Under the pieces are notes generated by a model. It worked only from the letters and a program-made list of their open reading frames with translations. It did not search any database and was not told the DNA's origin. A stretch of 64,000 nt of DNA from Hyaloscypha bicolor E (taxonomy: Eukaryota > Ascomycota > Leotiomycetes > Helotiales > Hyaloscyphaceae). The position numbers were made by a program, and so were the translations under genes. Each line of letters begins with the position of its first letter. Position 1 is the first letter of the stretch. Positions 11,414 through 23,236 of this stretch are shown piece after piece. Location of the stretch: NCBI RefSeq assembly GCF_002865645.1, contig NW_020194643.1:496001-560000 (forward strand), read 5' to 3'.

Positions 11414-14400
11414 TACTAAAAAAAGAAGTAAAGAGACCTTTCTTATATACCGGAATTATAAAGATAGCTTTAATAAAGTTCTTTTTATTATTAAAATTCT
11501 TTATATTATAAGAAAAGTAATAAAATAATATATCTATAATTTTAAAATATTTTACTTTTTTAGGAATAATAGAAATATTCTTATAAGATAATTACTTAAT
11601 ATAATTAATTATTATATTTTTTTAAAGCTTATTTATTAGAATATTTAATAGAGATTAAATTATAATAAATAAGTATTTAATAGTTCTATTAATCTTATTA
11701 ATACTAAAATTATACTTATTAATTTCTTTAACTTTATTAATTATATCTAGCTTTATAAAATAGTTTAATAAATTTCTATAGGTTTAGGGCTTCTTAGGAA
11801 TAATATAGTTATAATTACTATAATTATCTCTATAATACTTATAGGGCTAATACTTAAAATAATACTAAGTTATATAACTTTTTTTTTTATAAATCTTATA
11901 TTTAATAAATAGATATATATTTCCTTAGTATTTATAGAAATTATATTTCTTATAATTACTAATCTTAAATTTAAGGTATTTTATAGAACTATATTATTTA
12001 TAGCTCTTTTTATTAAAAAGATTTCTATTAGTATTTTTCTTAATTTAGGAATATAAGGCTTTATTCTTTAGATTCTTATATTTATAAATATTATAGCCTT
12101 ATTTTAGATAATTCTAGTATTAAGAAAGCAAATAATTCTTATTAGAAATAATATAAGTATTTTTAGTATAACTTTTCTAGTTATATTAGAAATATTTTAA
12201 TATATTTAGGGCTTAAAGCTTAATATAGACTTTTTAAATCTTAATTATTTTTATAAATATCTTAATATTCTTAATATATAATCTAAATATTTCAAACTTA
12301 TTATTAAAATTATAGTTTTTATAAGCTAAAATATTTTCTGAAATAATAATTATAAGATTATTATAATATCTAGTAATTTTAATAAGTAATTAATAGGGTT
12401 CTATACTAAATTTAGTTAAATAGTAAGTATTTAGTAATATTAGGAAAATATTATTTTTATTAATACTTTATATAACTTTAGAAATAAGAATATTATAGTT
12501 TTTTAGGCTATAGTAATTAATTTTTATCTGAATTATTATAGTCTTTATCTTATAAGAACTAATAAATATAAAGAATATATTCTTATTAGTAATATATTTA
12601 TTTAATTAAAACATATATTAAGCTTCTTTTATAAGCTTAATTATAAAATACTAGATAGCCGAATTATATATAAAGTTATTACTAGATTTAATAAAACTCT
12701 TTAATTTCTTAATAATAACTATAGTAAAGTTATATAAAATACTAAGTTTTTTATTAAATAATTCCTTAAAAAATAATATATTTAGTAAAAGAATAATTAT
12801 CTTAATAATATTAATTATCTAACTATAATAAAAAGTATAATTAATAAAGTTTATAAATATTAGGGTATTTATATAAAATTACTTATTAAGAAATATATTA
12901 TATAAAGTTATTTAGCTAGTTTTTATTAAGATTAGTATAGTTTTAGTCTTATAAAACATATTCTAATATTCGGAATTAGTTACGAATTTAAAAAAAACTT
13001 TTATTTAAATAGGATTTCTATTATTAATTATAAAACCAGTAATTTTATAAGTACTAATAAATATATAAATTATAGTAGGAATATATTTTTTGCCTTTATT
13101 AAGAATTATAACTATATAAAAAGAAACTATTTATTATATTATAGTTTATAAGGCTTATCTAAATATAGTAACTACTATATTAGTATTATTTAAAATATTT
13201 ATAAATAGTTACTTATAACTAGTATAAATAAAAGCCTAATTAATTATATTATTATCCGGATTCTTTTAAATATATTTTAATTTCTCTAGTAATATTATAT
13301 ATTACTAATTAAAATCAAGTTTTATATTAGCCTTATATTATATAATCTTATAGAGAATAAGATTCTTAATAAATTCTATAAAATACTTATTACTAACCTT
13401 ATAAGTCTTATTAGTAAATTTAGTAATATTATAGAAATAATATATAATAATAAATATCTCGGTTTTCTTATTATTATTATAGAAGTTATTAATAAAATAT
13501 AGCTTTAATATTTTTATATTAAACTTTATATTCTTAGTTAGTAAAGAACTAAAATAAATAATAATATTTTTAATATTATAATACTTTAGTTTCTTAGTTA
13601 GTTCTAAAATAAGATAATTAATTCTAATATTTATTTCCTAGATAATTAAGGTATTAAATTTCTTAATATACTTCTTCTAAATATTTTTTATAATTATTAT
13701 AATTACTAGTAATATACTTATTCTTAACTTTACTAATATTACTACTTTTTAAATATATAAGTAAGTATAATAAATCTTAGATATACTATTAATAAAAGAG
13801 TTCTTTTACTAATCTAAGAGCTTATTATATATCTTTTTCTAGTTCTTTAGAATATAATTATTAAAGAAATTAATAATTAGATATTCTAAAGTATTATTAA
13901 AAGTAAAGAAATACTTAGTAAGATATATATTTACTAGGGCTATATTTAGATCTAATTTAAGTTAGAAGAATTTATTTAAATTATAAATAAGATCCTAATA
14001 TATCCTATTAGAATAGCTAGGCTTAATAGAAATACCAAATTTTAATATTTTACTAAATTTAATATATAAATACTTAAGATTATAAAAATTAGTTTTATGG
14101 CTTGGAATTTTAGTATTTATTTAATATTTATAGCCTTTAGGGCCTCGGAAGCAGAAATCGGATCTATAAAAAATAATAATAAATAAACTATTTACTAGAG
14201 TATACTTATTTATTTATTAAATAATTCCTATTTATATTTATAGCTAGTATAGCTTTTTTTTAGCTATAGCTTTTATAAAGATCTCTTAATAGACCTCGGC
14301 TATTTCTTATATATTATTATTAAAATTCTTATAAAAGATACTATTATTATTAAAATCTTAAAAAAATATATATAAATACTTAGTATTTTTGCTTATATAT

Positions 14401-15521
14401 TTTAGATAATTAGAGATATTAAATAAAATATAAATATAAACTATATTACTTATCTTAGAATAATTAAGCTTTAAGTCTTTCTAATTAATATATAGTAAAT
14501 ATATCTTAGGAAAATTATTATTAAAGTTATTATTCTTAAAAAAAGTTCTAGATAAGGCTATAAAAGAAATATTAAATAATATAGCCTTTTACTTAGTATA
14601 ATAGCCTTTAGAAAAATTATACTTATAAATAATAATATAGATTTAATATATATAAGCCTCTAGTTAATTTTACTAAATAGTCTTATTTATAATAATCTAG
14701 CCTTCTTTAGAAATAAGTAAAAATTTATAAGAATAAAGAATATTTCTAATTATTAATAATTACTTATTCGGAGAGTTCTTTACTTAAGCCTTAAGAAAAT
14801 TAAGAGCCTTATTTATAAGAATTCTATTCTTAAGCTTTCTGAATATCTTTATTTTATAAGTAGTATTATTAATAACTAGGAAAAATATAAATATAAGTTC
14901 TTTTTATTATTTAGTAAAAAAGATTTTTTTAAAAAGGGATTTAAGATATTTTAAGTAATTATATATATTTATATATAAGATATTAGTACTAGTAATATTT
15001 AGCTTCTTTATATAAAATATAATATATGTCTTATCTATAATATTAAAATAATTATTAGCTTTCGAATTAGTAGTTTAATAACTAAAAGCTTCTAGTTAGA
15101 AGCCATATTTAGTAATATAAATAATTATAAAAGCCTTAATATTAAGAGAGCTAATATTAATCTTAAGAATATAACTATAGATATTATAAGAATTAATCTT
15201 TTTAGAAGGCTTTATATTTGGCGAATTAATAGTATAAGTACTATTCTAGCTTATAAAAAGCTAATTATAGAAATACTTCTATTTAAATATTAGTATAATA
15301 AATATAACTAGTAAAAGTCTATTATTATTATTACTTAAATTAGCCTAGTATAGTTAGTTAAAGGTCTTTTTATTAAATATAATATATATAGAGACCTTAG
15401 GAATAATCTTATAAACTAGTATAATATATATTAGTAGTTTAGATTTAGTTATAGTAATTGAAATAATAGGAATAGTAATACTTTTAGCTAAAGTAATTAT
15501 AATAGTAGAAGTAATAATACC

Positions 15522-15665
15522 TTTAACTAGAGCTTTAATAATATTAGTAATAAGAGCTTTAATAACTTTAGTAATAGAAGCTTTAATAACTTTAGTATTA
15601 GAAGCTTTAATAACTTTAGTAATAGGAGCTTTAATAACTTTAGTAATAGAAGCTTTAATAACTTT
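15522..15665 (-). repeat. 24-bp coding minisatellite at the start of ORF-X
   Basis: Five clear tandem 24-bp units lie at 15546-15665, with a diverged unit before them. On the minus strand each encodes an 8-residue KVIKASIT-type unit in the ORF-X frame. Between-unit differences are few even though the surrounding DNA is heavily mutated. Confidence 0.8.
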
Positions 15666-15999
15666 AATAATATCTTTAAAGATATAGTTATCCTAAGCTT
15701 CTATAAATATATTAGTAATATTAGTAGGAAATAAAGAATTTATAGTAAAATTAAATAAATAAAAGAGCTTAAATAACTAAATAAGGAGAAATGATTTATT
15801 TAAATAATTAGTAAATTAATAAGATTATAATTATAAATATATAATATTAAGAAATTTTTTTAGTAATAAGATATTTATATAAGTACTTTTTAAAATAAAT
15901 CGGGAAATAAAATAAAGTAAATTAATAGTAATTTATTTTTATAATATAATAAAAGTAATTTATAATTACGAAAACTTCTAAAAAAGATATTAAAAAAGT

Positions 16000-18900
16000 A
16001 ATATAAGAAATCTAATAGTACTTTTTTAGTATTTCGAGATTAGTTAATATATAGATATTACTTTCTTATACTAGGTATTATTATTATAGTTTAATATTAT
16101 TATAAATAAAAATTAGTTTAATATTTTTACTCGGATTTAAATATATTAAATAATTATAAGACTTCTTATTATAAAGAGGTTTCTAGCTCCTATATTATAT
16201 CTTAATAGTCTAGTTATTTAATATTATAGAATATTACTTATTTTCTAATACCTGAAATCTTTTTTATTTCCTTATTTATAATTTTCTTAATTATATAATA
16301 TTTTTTTCTTTTAATAGTAATATATCTAGGCTTTGGCTATAAATACTTATACGGATTAGGTAGGGCTAGTTCGAGGAATTTAACTAATATAATTAGGTAT
16401 ATTTCCATAAGCTATTTAGGAAACTCGATTTTAAATAAGAGATCTCTTTTATAATACTTTAGGATCTAAAAGAAGCCTATCTTATTAAAAGAAAGCTTGA
16501 TTTAATTCTATAGGTAATAATTCTTTTTATATTTCTTACTAATCCTAAAATATATAAGCTCTCCGAATTTTAGTAATATATAATTTATATTATAATAAAT
16601 CTTTATCTTAGCCTAAATAATAATAATTATATTTACTACTTTATTCTAAATATTCTTTTAGTTTTATAAGAAATTATTTATATTTATAGTAGTCTTACTA
16701 AAAGCTATCTTAGCTTTCCTATTATAGAGAATAGAAAATAGTATAATACTAGTTAAAATATTAATAATACTATTTATAGAAAGCTATATCTATAATATAA
16801 TATTTTCCTAATCGGATTAATTATACTAATTATTAAGAATATATTATATAATATAAATAAAGATTTAGATTATATATTTAGCTTATTTATTTATAAAAGA
16901 ATAATATATAGTTATAAATACTAGATTTATATAATATAACTAGAAAAGCCTAGTCTAGAATACTAATATAAACTTGAAATCTTAATTAGAAATAATAATA
17001 TCTAGTAATTTCTAATTATAGAAAATATATTTAAAATACTTTTTTATCTAGGCTTTTATTATATTAGTTTTCTTTCTAATAAAATAATATATAAATTTAA
17101 AGTATTTATTTATAATAAATAGGGCTTTATTATTCCCGTTTTTAGATATAGGGAAACTATTTATAAAATCGAGATATAATACTAATAGTAATATTTTTAG
17201 ATATTTAATAGGCTATAGGGATTTCTATAATTAAATTTAAAAGAGTTTTATTTGGAAATATATTAGATAATTCGAGATATATTTAAGAATTTCTTTTTTT
17301 ATTCTTAGGAAAAATATATATTATCTAAAAACCTAAAATATATACTTTATTCTAATATATATAATAGAATTATATATTATTTTAAATAAGATCTTAAAGT
17401 ATTTATATAATATATATAAGTATTTCCTATTATTATTTTAGAAAAGAAGAAGTTTGGATTTTATATTCTAGTAAAAGTTATATAAGATTATAACTAGACT
17501 ATTTTTATTATAGATTATATTATTATAGGTTCTATATATTTATAAATATATTTTCTAGAAGCTAATATTTTTAGATAAAGCTTTTATTACTTACTTTAAG
17601 AATCTAGATTAAATATATAAAATAAAGACTATATATTCTAATAATTATAGATATAGAATCTCTTTAACTTATATTATTTCTTAAGCTTATAAAGAGCCTT
17701 AAGGCTATAAAATTACTTTATTAAATTATATAAGATTTTCGGATTTAGTTAAATATATTTTAGTATTATTCTTAGTTATTACTTATATTTATATTAGGAA
17801 AATATATATTAGAAATATATATTTCTGGAATTATATTAGTTCTTTTATAAAATATAGGATATAATTTATTATTTAAATAGGTTTTCCTAGAATATAAAAT
17901 AAGCTATTTATATTTATATAAGTCTTTCTAGGGTAATACTTAATTTTTATATAATTCTAATATTTAAAAAGAAATAATTACTAGTTTACTAATCTTATAA
18001 AATACTTATTAGCTAGGCCTATATTTTTAAAAGTATTTATAATTACCTTATAATTAGTATAAATTATAATTTTACTATTATCTAGAAAATAAGAAATCTT
18101 TTAGAATATTTATATAAGAGCTATAGTCTCTAATTTAGTTAGCTAGTAATTATATTTTACTAGAATTAGGTCTCTAGATAAATATAGAATCGGGTATTCT
18201 AATTCGTCTAGTTTAATTTAATAAATAATACTATTAAATCCCTATTTCTTATTATTATTTATATATATAATTTAGTTTTTATTAAAATTAGAATAGTCTA
18301 GCTAAGGAATAATATAAAAGTATTTTTAAAGAATTATAAAAGCCTTTTTTATATTATTAAATATAAGATTTTTCTTTTATTTCTTTATTATCTTATTTAG
18401 TTATTTCTTAGTCTAGTAATCTTATCTAGGACCTTATATAAGAGCTCCTTTAAATTCTAAAGTTTTTAATACTTATATTAGTTATAAAATCCCGGTATAA
18501 TAATTAATAAACTTTCTATAATAATTAAAGAACTCTAAGGTATTCTCTAGCTAAACTAAGATATCTAGAAATTATATTTCTCTAATTACTTTAACTTTTT
18601 TATCTAATATACTTAGTTCGAGATAATTAATCTAATAGCCTAAAGCTTTTAGCCCGGGTTATATAAAATAGTACTTTAATAAATTTAGAATAACTTTAGA
18701 ATATAATAGAATTCTAAAAATAAAAGAGAAATAATTAATATAGGTTTTAATATTTTTTAAGAAAATAATTATATTATTAATATAAACTAGGATAAACTTC
18801 TAAAAGTAACTACTAAATAGTTTTTTTATCTAGTACTAGAAGAAAGCAGGAGATATAAATAGACCTATTATACTAATTATTAGCTATTTATATTTTTTAT

Positions 18901-21147
18901 AAGAAGTTATAAAGGCTATTTTCTACTAGTTTAATATATGAATTAATTACTAGAAAAAGCTCTTAATTATATTAAGATATAAGAATACTAATTCTTTATT
19001 TATAGCTTCTAGAATATTATCTTATTTTAGTAAAGAATATATATCTTAATATAATTTAATATTTATCTTATATAAGTTTATTATAAATCGAGGCTTTCTA
19101 TTCTAATATATAATAAATTCTGGTAATATATAAAATAAAGGCTATTCTAATAATACTAGTTTAATAATACTAGCTTTTTATAATAGGTTAAGAATTATAT
19201 TTATAGTATTCCGGTTATATTTAGAAAAGCCATATAATATTTATTTGAGATCTGAGATATTAGTATCTTTATAAAAAGAAATTAGTATTTTAATTTTATT
19301 ATTAAAATAACCTAACTCTTTATAAAAAAGACAAGTATTTTTCTTAATAACTTATAAAATATATTAATAATTATCTTTTCCCTAAGTATTAGAGATATTA
19401 GCTTGAGATAGGTTAATACTAGGGTCTAGTAAAGGCTAAATTAAATATAAATAGCTATTTAGGTATTTCCTTTTTATATTTTATTATATTAGTAATAAAT
19501 CTTAGAAAACTTTAGCTAATCCAAGATATACTTTAGCCTTCTTATCTATATTTTATAGAGCGGTTTCTAGGTAATCTAATAAACTAATAATCTTACTTAT
19601 TAGAAATTTAATTAGGATCTTTCCGAAATTTATATAAGATAATAGCCTTATAATTCCGTTTATAATACTATTAATAAATATACTAAATATATTTAGGATA
19701 ATATTATATTATAGCTAAGGATTTATAAAATATTCGTAACCTAAATATAATAGAATATAGTATTATATTATAATATTCTGGCTATAATCTAGAAATATAA
19801 TAACTATTTCTATTATATAAATCTAGATTTAATAATACTAATTAATTTATATAATATATTATTTCTTAGCTTTAGTATTTAGTAAATATAAAATCCAGAT
19901 CTTTTTTCTATTATATATAAGGTAATTAAATAATATTTATCTTACTAGATTTAAGAAAAGATATTCTAAAAAGAATATTATATTAGAGCTTACTAATAAT
20001 ATATATCTTAGCTATAAACTTAATTATTTCTCCTTTTATTATAAGGAATTATATAAGAATATATATAAATAGTATTATAGCTAGGCTATTACTAATATTA
20101 GATAAATTAATAATATCTTTACTTATTTATTATAAAATATTAGGAAAATAAGTATTTATAATATAGTAATTAATAAGGCAAATACTAGTACTAGTATTAG
20201 AATAATAAGATACTAGATTTCTTTCCAAATTATAAGTTATAGCTTATATATTTATATAAAACTTATAGGCTTTATTATTAATAAAATATATTTTTCCGGT
20301 TATTACTACTTTTCTTAGGTTCTTCTAATTATATAATTAAGGAATAGGTTTTATAAGCTATAGCTTGCTTTCTATAAGTAATAGCTCGGGTTCTTATAAT
20401 AATATTACTTATAGCTTTACTAGTAAAGAAGTAAATCTTAATTCCTATAAAGCAGGACTAAAATTATCTAATAGTTTAGTAATTAAGATATTATTATTAG
20501 AAGTATTAAGAATATAAGATAATTATACGGAATTACTATTCTATAATAAAAGAAATATAAGATTAAAAAATACTTCTAAATAAAAAATAGAATAAGAAAT
20601 AGCTAGTAACTTTTATATAATAAGTAATACTAAATTCATAATTATAAGATTAGAATTAAGAATAAGAAGCCCTTTTATTTAATTTAAAAATAATAGTTTA
20701 CTAGTTTTATATAGCTATTATTCTCGTTTTCTTATAAGATATTAGAATTCGTAAATATTAGTAAAAGATAATTACTAGATATATTATTATTAAATGGGCC
20801 TTAATATATAATATATATATTATAGAAAGTCTAGTAAACTAATTCGGGAACTTGAATTAAGTCTAAAAATTTATTATTATAGTTATTATATAAATAATAA
20901 GCTAGTATTTATAGATTATTATTATAGAAATTAAAATTATTATTATAATTATTATAGCCTTTTTAGTAAAATCCGTTTCTATAATTATAATTCTTATATT
21001 TTCTATAGTAATTAAACTAATTTTAATTATTATATAAGTCTTAGTTATTTCTATAATTATTATATATTCTCTAGTTATAGCTTTTACTATTTTTCTTTTA
21101 ATTTAGATATTATAAATTAGGCTATATAATAACTAGAGCATTTAGCT
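16000..21147 (-). pseudogene. Outer element pol (protease, RT, RNase H, integrase, chromodomain), RIP-degraded
   Basis: One minus-strand frame carries the RT core FILVYINNIIIF at about 18761-18797 (FVLVYIDDIIIF expected), an RNase H region with YQLTKLETIAL at about 18120-18160, an integrase core with LDFINSFPISKNGNNKA and SNQDFKF-type remnants at about 17.2-16.8 kb, an integrase tail with KFGELIYFRISKKYKK at about 16530-16585, and a chromodomain-like end at about 16.05-16.3 kb. RT before integrase makes it Ty3/Gypsy. The catalytic YxDD now reads YINN, so the enzyme is dead. A remnant of the Gag zinc-binding region lies next to the Gypsy-1 insertion, at about 21.1 kb. Protease boundaries were not resolved. 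Confidence 0.65.
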
Positions 21148-21152
21148 ATTAC
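21148..21152. other. Left target site duplication ATTAC of Gypsy-1
   Basis: ATTAC directly precedes the left LTR and recurs at 27768-27772. Confidence 0.88.
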
Positions 21153-21390
21153 TATTACGATTCCCAGATGCCTCCTAGGCGCATGTAATACGGCCGCCTC
21201 GCTAGGGAAATATGCTTGGAATGCACTGGAAATATTTAGAAAGCTAGCCCCTTCGGGACTAGCGTACTATGGGGTGTATATACTCCCTTACAGCCTCCTG
21301 TATTCTAGTTTTCCCTTCTTTAGCTTTAAATCGTCTTTGTAAGGGACCTTCTATCTTGCTTTCCAAGCCCTGAATGCCGTACCTGTAATA
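21153..21390 (+). repeat. Left LTR of Gypsy-1, 238 bp
   Basis: It starts TATTACGATTCCC and ends GTACCTGTAATA. Against 27530-27767 I count about 20 differences, all transitions, and no gaps. Confidence 0.92.
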
Positions 21391-21794
21391 GTATTCAAAG
21401 CTCACTTTCTTTAATCCTGTAGAGGATTTTAAATAAACTAATTCAGAACTATTAGTAATATAGGCGCTGCTAAGACAACGGAACCTCAGAAATACGAGTA
21501 ATAAACTCTAGAATAATAAAAGCAAAAAGCTTTAGAACCTTTAGAGAAATCAGGTATTTATACCTTTATAAATATATACTAGTAGTATATTAGAAATCCC
21601 CCTGAAAACCCGAAAATCGAAGAACCTTGAATAAAGGCTACTCTTTAACCAAGTCCTAGAGTAATAGGTACCTATAGGCCAGTAACCTGACTACTACCCT
21701 CAAGCCCTATCCTATAACCTTATAGGCCCCATATATATGCCGGTAACGAGATTGCCAGGGAGGATATAGTAGAGGAAAAGTATAATAGGTTAAT

Positions 21795-23236
21795 TTCCTA
21801 GGATACTACATAACCAGAAACCATATCGACTTCCGCCAAGGCTTCCGGTAAAGCTCCTACTAGTTCAGGTCGTCCCGTTAGCGGCTCTTCCCGAACCGAA
21901 TATCCCGTTAGTATTCCTGGAGAATTTATAGACGAGTCTATAGAAATAGAACCCTCTGCTTTTATTATAAAGTTTCTGGAGACCAAAGACTATATTACTA
22001 CCGGAGAATTATATAAATAGGCCAAGGAATCCGATATCTTGCTCTCAGATATTAATATTATTATAAAGAGCTACCGGGAGAATATTTAAAGAGCTATTTC
22101 GTATAAGAACGCCTATAGCTATAATAAAGCTATTCTCGAGAATACTAAGCTCTATAATATTAAGCTCGAGGATAATATTAAGTGCTATATGGCTATAGTA
22201 GATTAGCTTATGGTAGCTCTAACTACTTCTGCTTTGCCCGCTCTGGCTACTCTAAACCCCTCTTAAAAGAATTCTGAACTATCTCCTGCTTATTTCCGTC
22301 CAGGATCTCCTATATCTTATACTCTTTTTAGAGGTACTAGAGTTACTAAGCTCCCAGATCTAACTCTCTTTACTAGAGATTATACTGCCTTTAATAACTG
22401 GCTAGTTCAGATTAAAAATAAGCTATAAGGAAATACTAATTTATATTTCTTAGAGGATCTCAAGATTATCTATATTTCTAGTAAACTTACCGGTAATACT
22501 TTCGCCCTAACTAATTCTTATATAGACGAAGATAGTCCGAATTAGTACTATTAGCTCTCAGAGCTCTACTTCTATCTAAAGAAGCTATACTCTAATCCTA
22601 ATAAGATATAGAATACTTATTGCGACTTTAGTAAGCTTTAAATATATTCTGGTCAAGTATTTCAGGAGTTCTATACTCTCTTCTTATAACTATCTATAAA
22701 AGGCAGTATTAGTCTTTAAGATATTAAGTATAAACTAAATAAGAAGCTCTTACCAAAGCTTCAGGAATTAGTATATATATACTATAATAATTCTTTTATT
22801 AATACTACTTGCTTTGCTTAGTACTATACTACTAATAATTAGTAGATTAAGGCTATATACAAGAAGACTAAGAAGTATAAGAAAGCAGGAGCTATCCTAG
22901 CCAAGTTTACTTCTAGTACTATACTCTTATATACTTCTAAAAAGGAGCCTAAGAAGCCTATATTAACTATTCTTATCAAGTATATATCTCCTTATAAATA
23001 TAAGTAATATCCTATAAAAACCGAGGATCTCTTGACTATTAAGTACTATAACTATAATGAGTTCGGCTACTATATCAGATACTATCCGGTTCTATATAGT
23101 AAGGAAACCAAAATAGCTTTTTCTAGAATCGAGCCGGGCTTAGTTCCTATTCTACCGGAGTATATTATTCTAGTAAAGTATTCGAAGAATTCGAGCTCTA
23201 ATTCTAGTATAAAACCGGGAAACGAATACTTCTAAA
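21795..23236 (+). pseudogene. Gypsy-1 gag, RIP-degraded
   Basis: A plus-strand frame with scattered TAG/TAA runs from a Ser-rich N-terminus (SGRPVSGSSRTEYPVS) through a capsid-like part (LPDLTLFTRDYTAFNNWLVQ) to a zinc knuckle at 23044-23085 and a short tail ending at 23234-23236. The knuckle reads YYNYNEFGYYIRYYP, so all four metal ligands of CX2CX4HX4C are Tyr. The start codon is not certain. Confidence 0.75.

Larger units (their letters stand above)
2929..15743 (-). pseudogene. ORF-X: about 1,600-codon unrecognised frame at the 3' end of the outer element, split by Gypsy-2
   Basis: One minus-strand frame runs from about 15743 to 11414. After removal of Gypsy-2 and one CTTAC duplication it continues in frame from 3398 to a TAA at 2929-2931, next to the polypurine tract. 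Total 4,800 nt. I translated nearly all of it in one frame and found no frameshift; the stops are TAA or TAG, as RIP would give. A probable start is an ATA (from ATG) at 15743-15741. Visible parts, in order: an 8-residue tandem repeat (KVIKASIT type), a long Lys/Asn/Ile-rich body, a stretch rich in ancestral Cys positions near 11.8-12.1 kb (still reading YFKYQPYKYYRDNYSNYNY), and a charged Gln/Lys/Glu-rich tail at 2.95-3.2 kb. I do not recognise the family. It begins about 250 bp after the integrase chromodomain. Confidence 0.6.

Noticed and set aside
16000..21147. First read as a Ty1/Copia pol because of the RT core FILVYINNIIIF
   Set aside because: Integrase and a chromodomain-like tail lie after RNase H in the same frame, which is the Ty3/Gypsy order.
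11414..21147. Possible CRISPR-like or satellite arrays in the AT-rich block
   Set aside because: Apart from the 24-bp coding repeat, the repetitive look comes from low A/T complexity after RIP. No regular spacer pattern is present.
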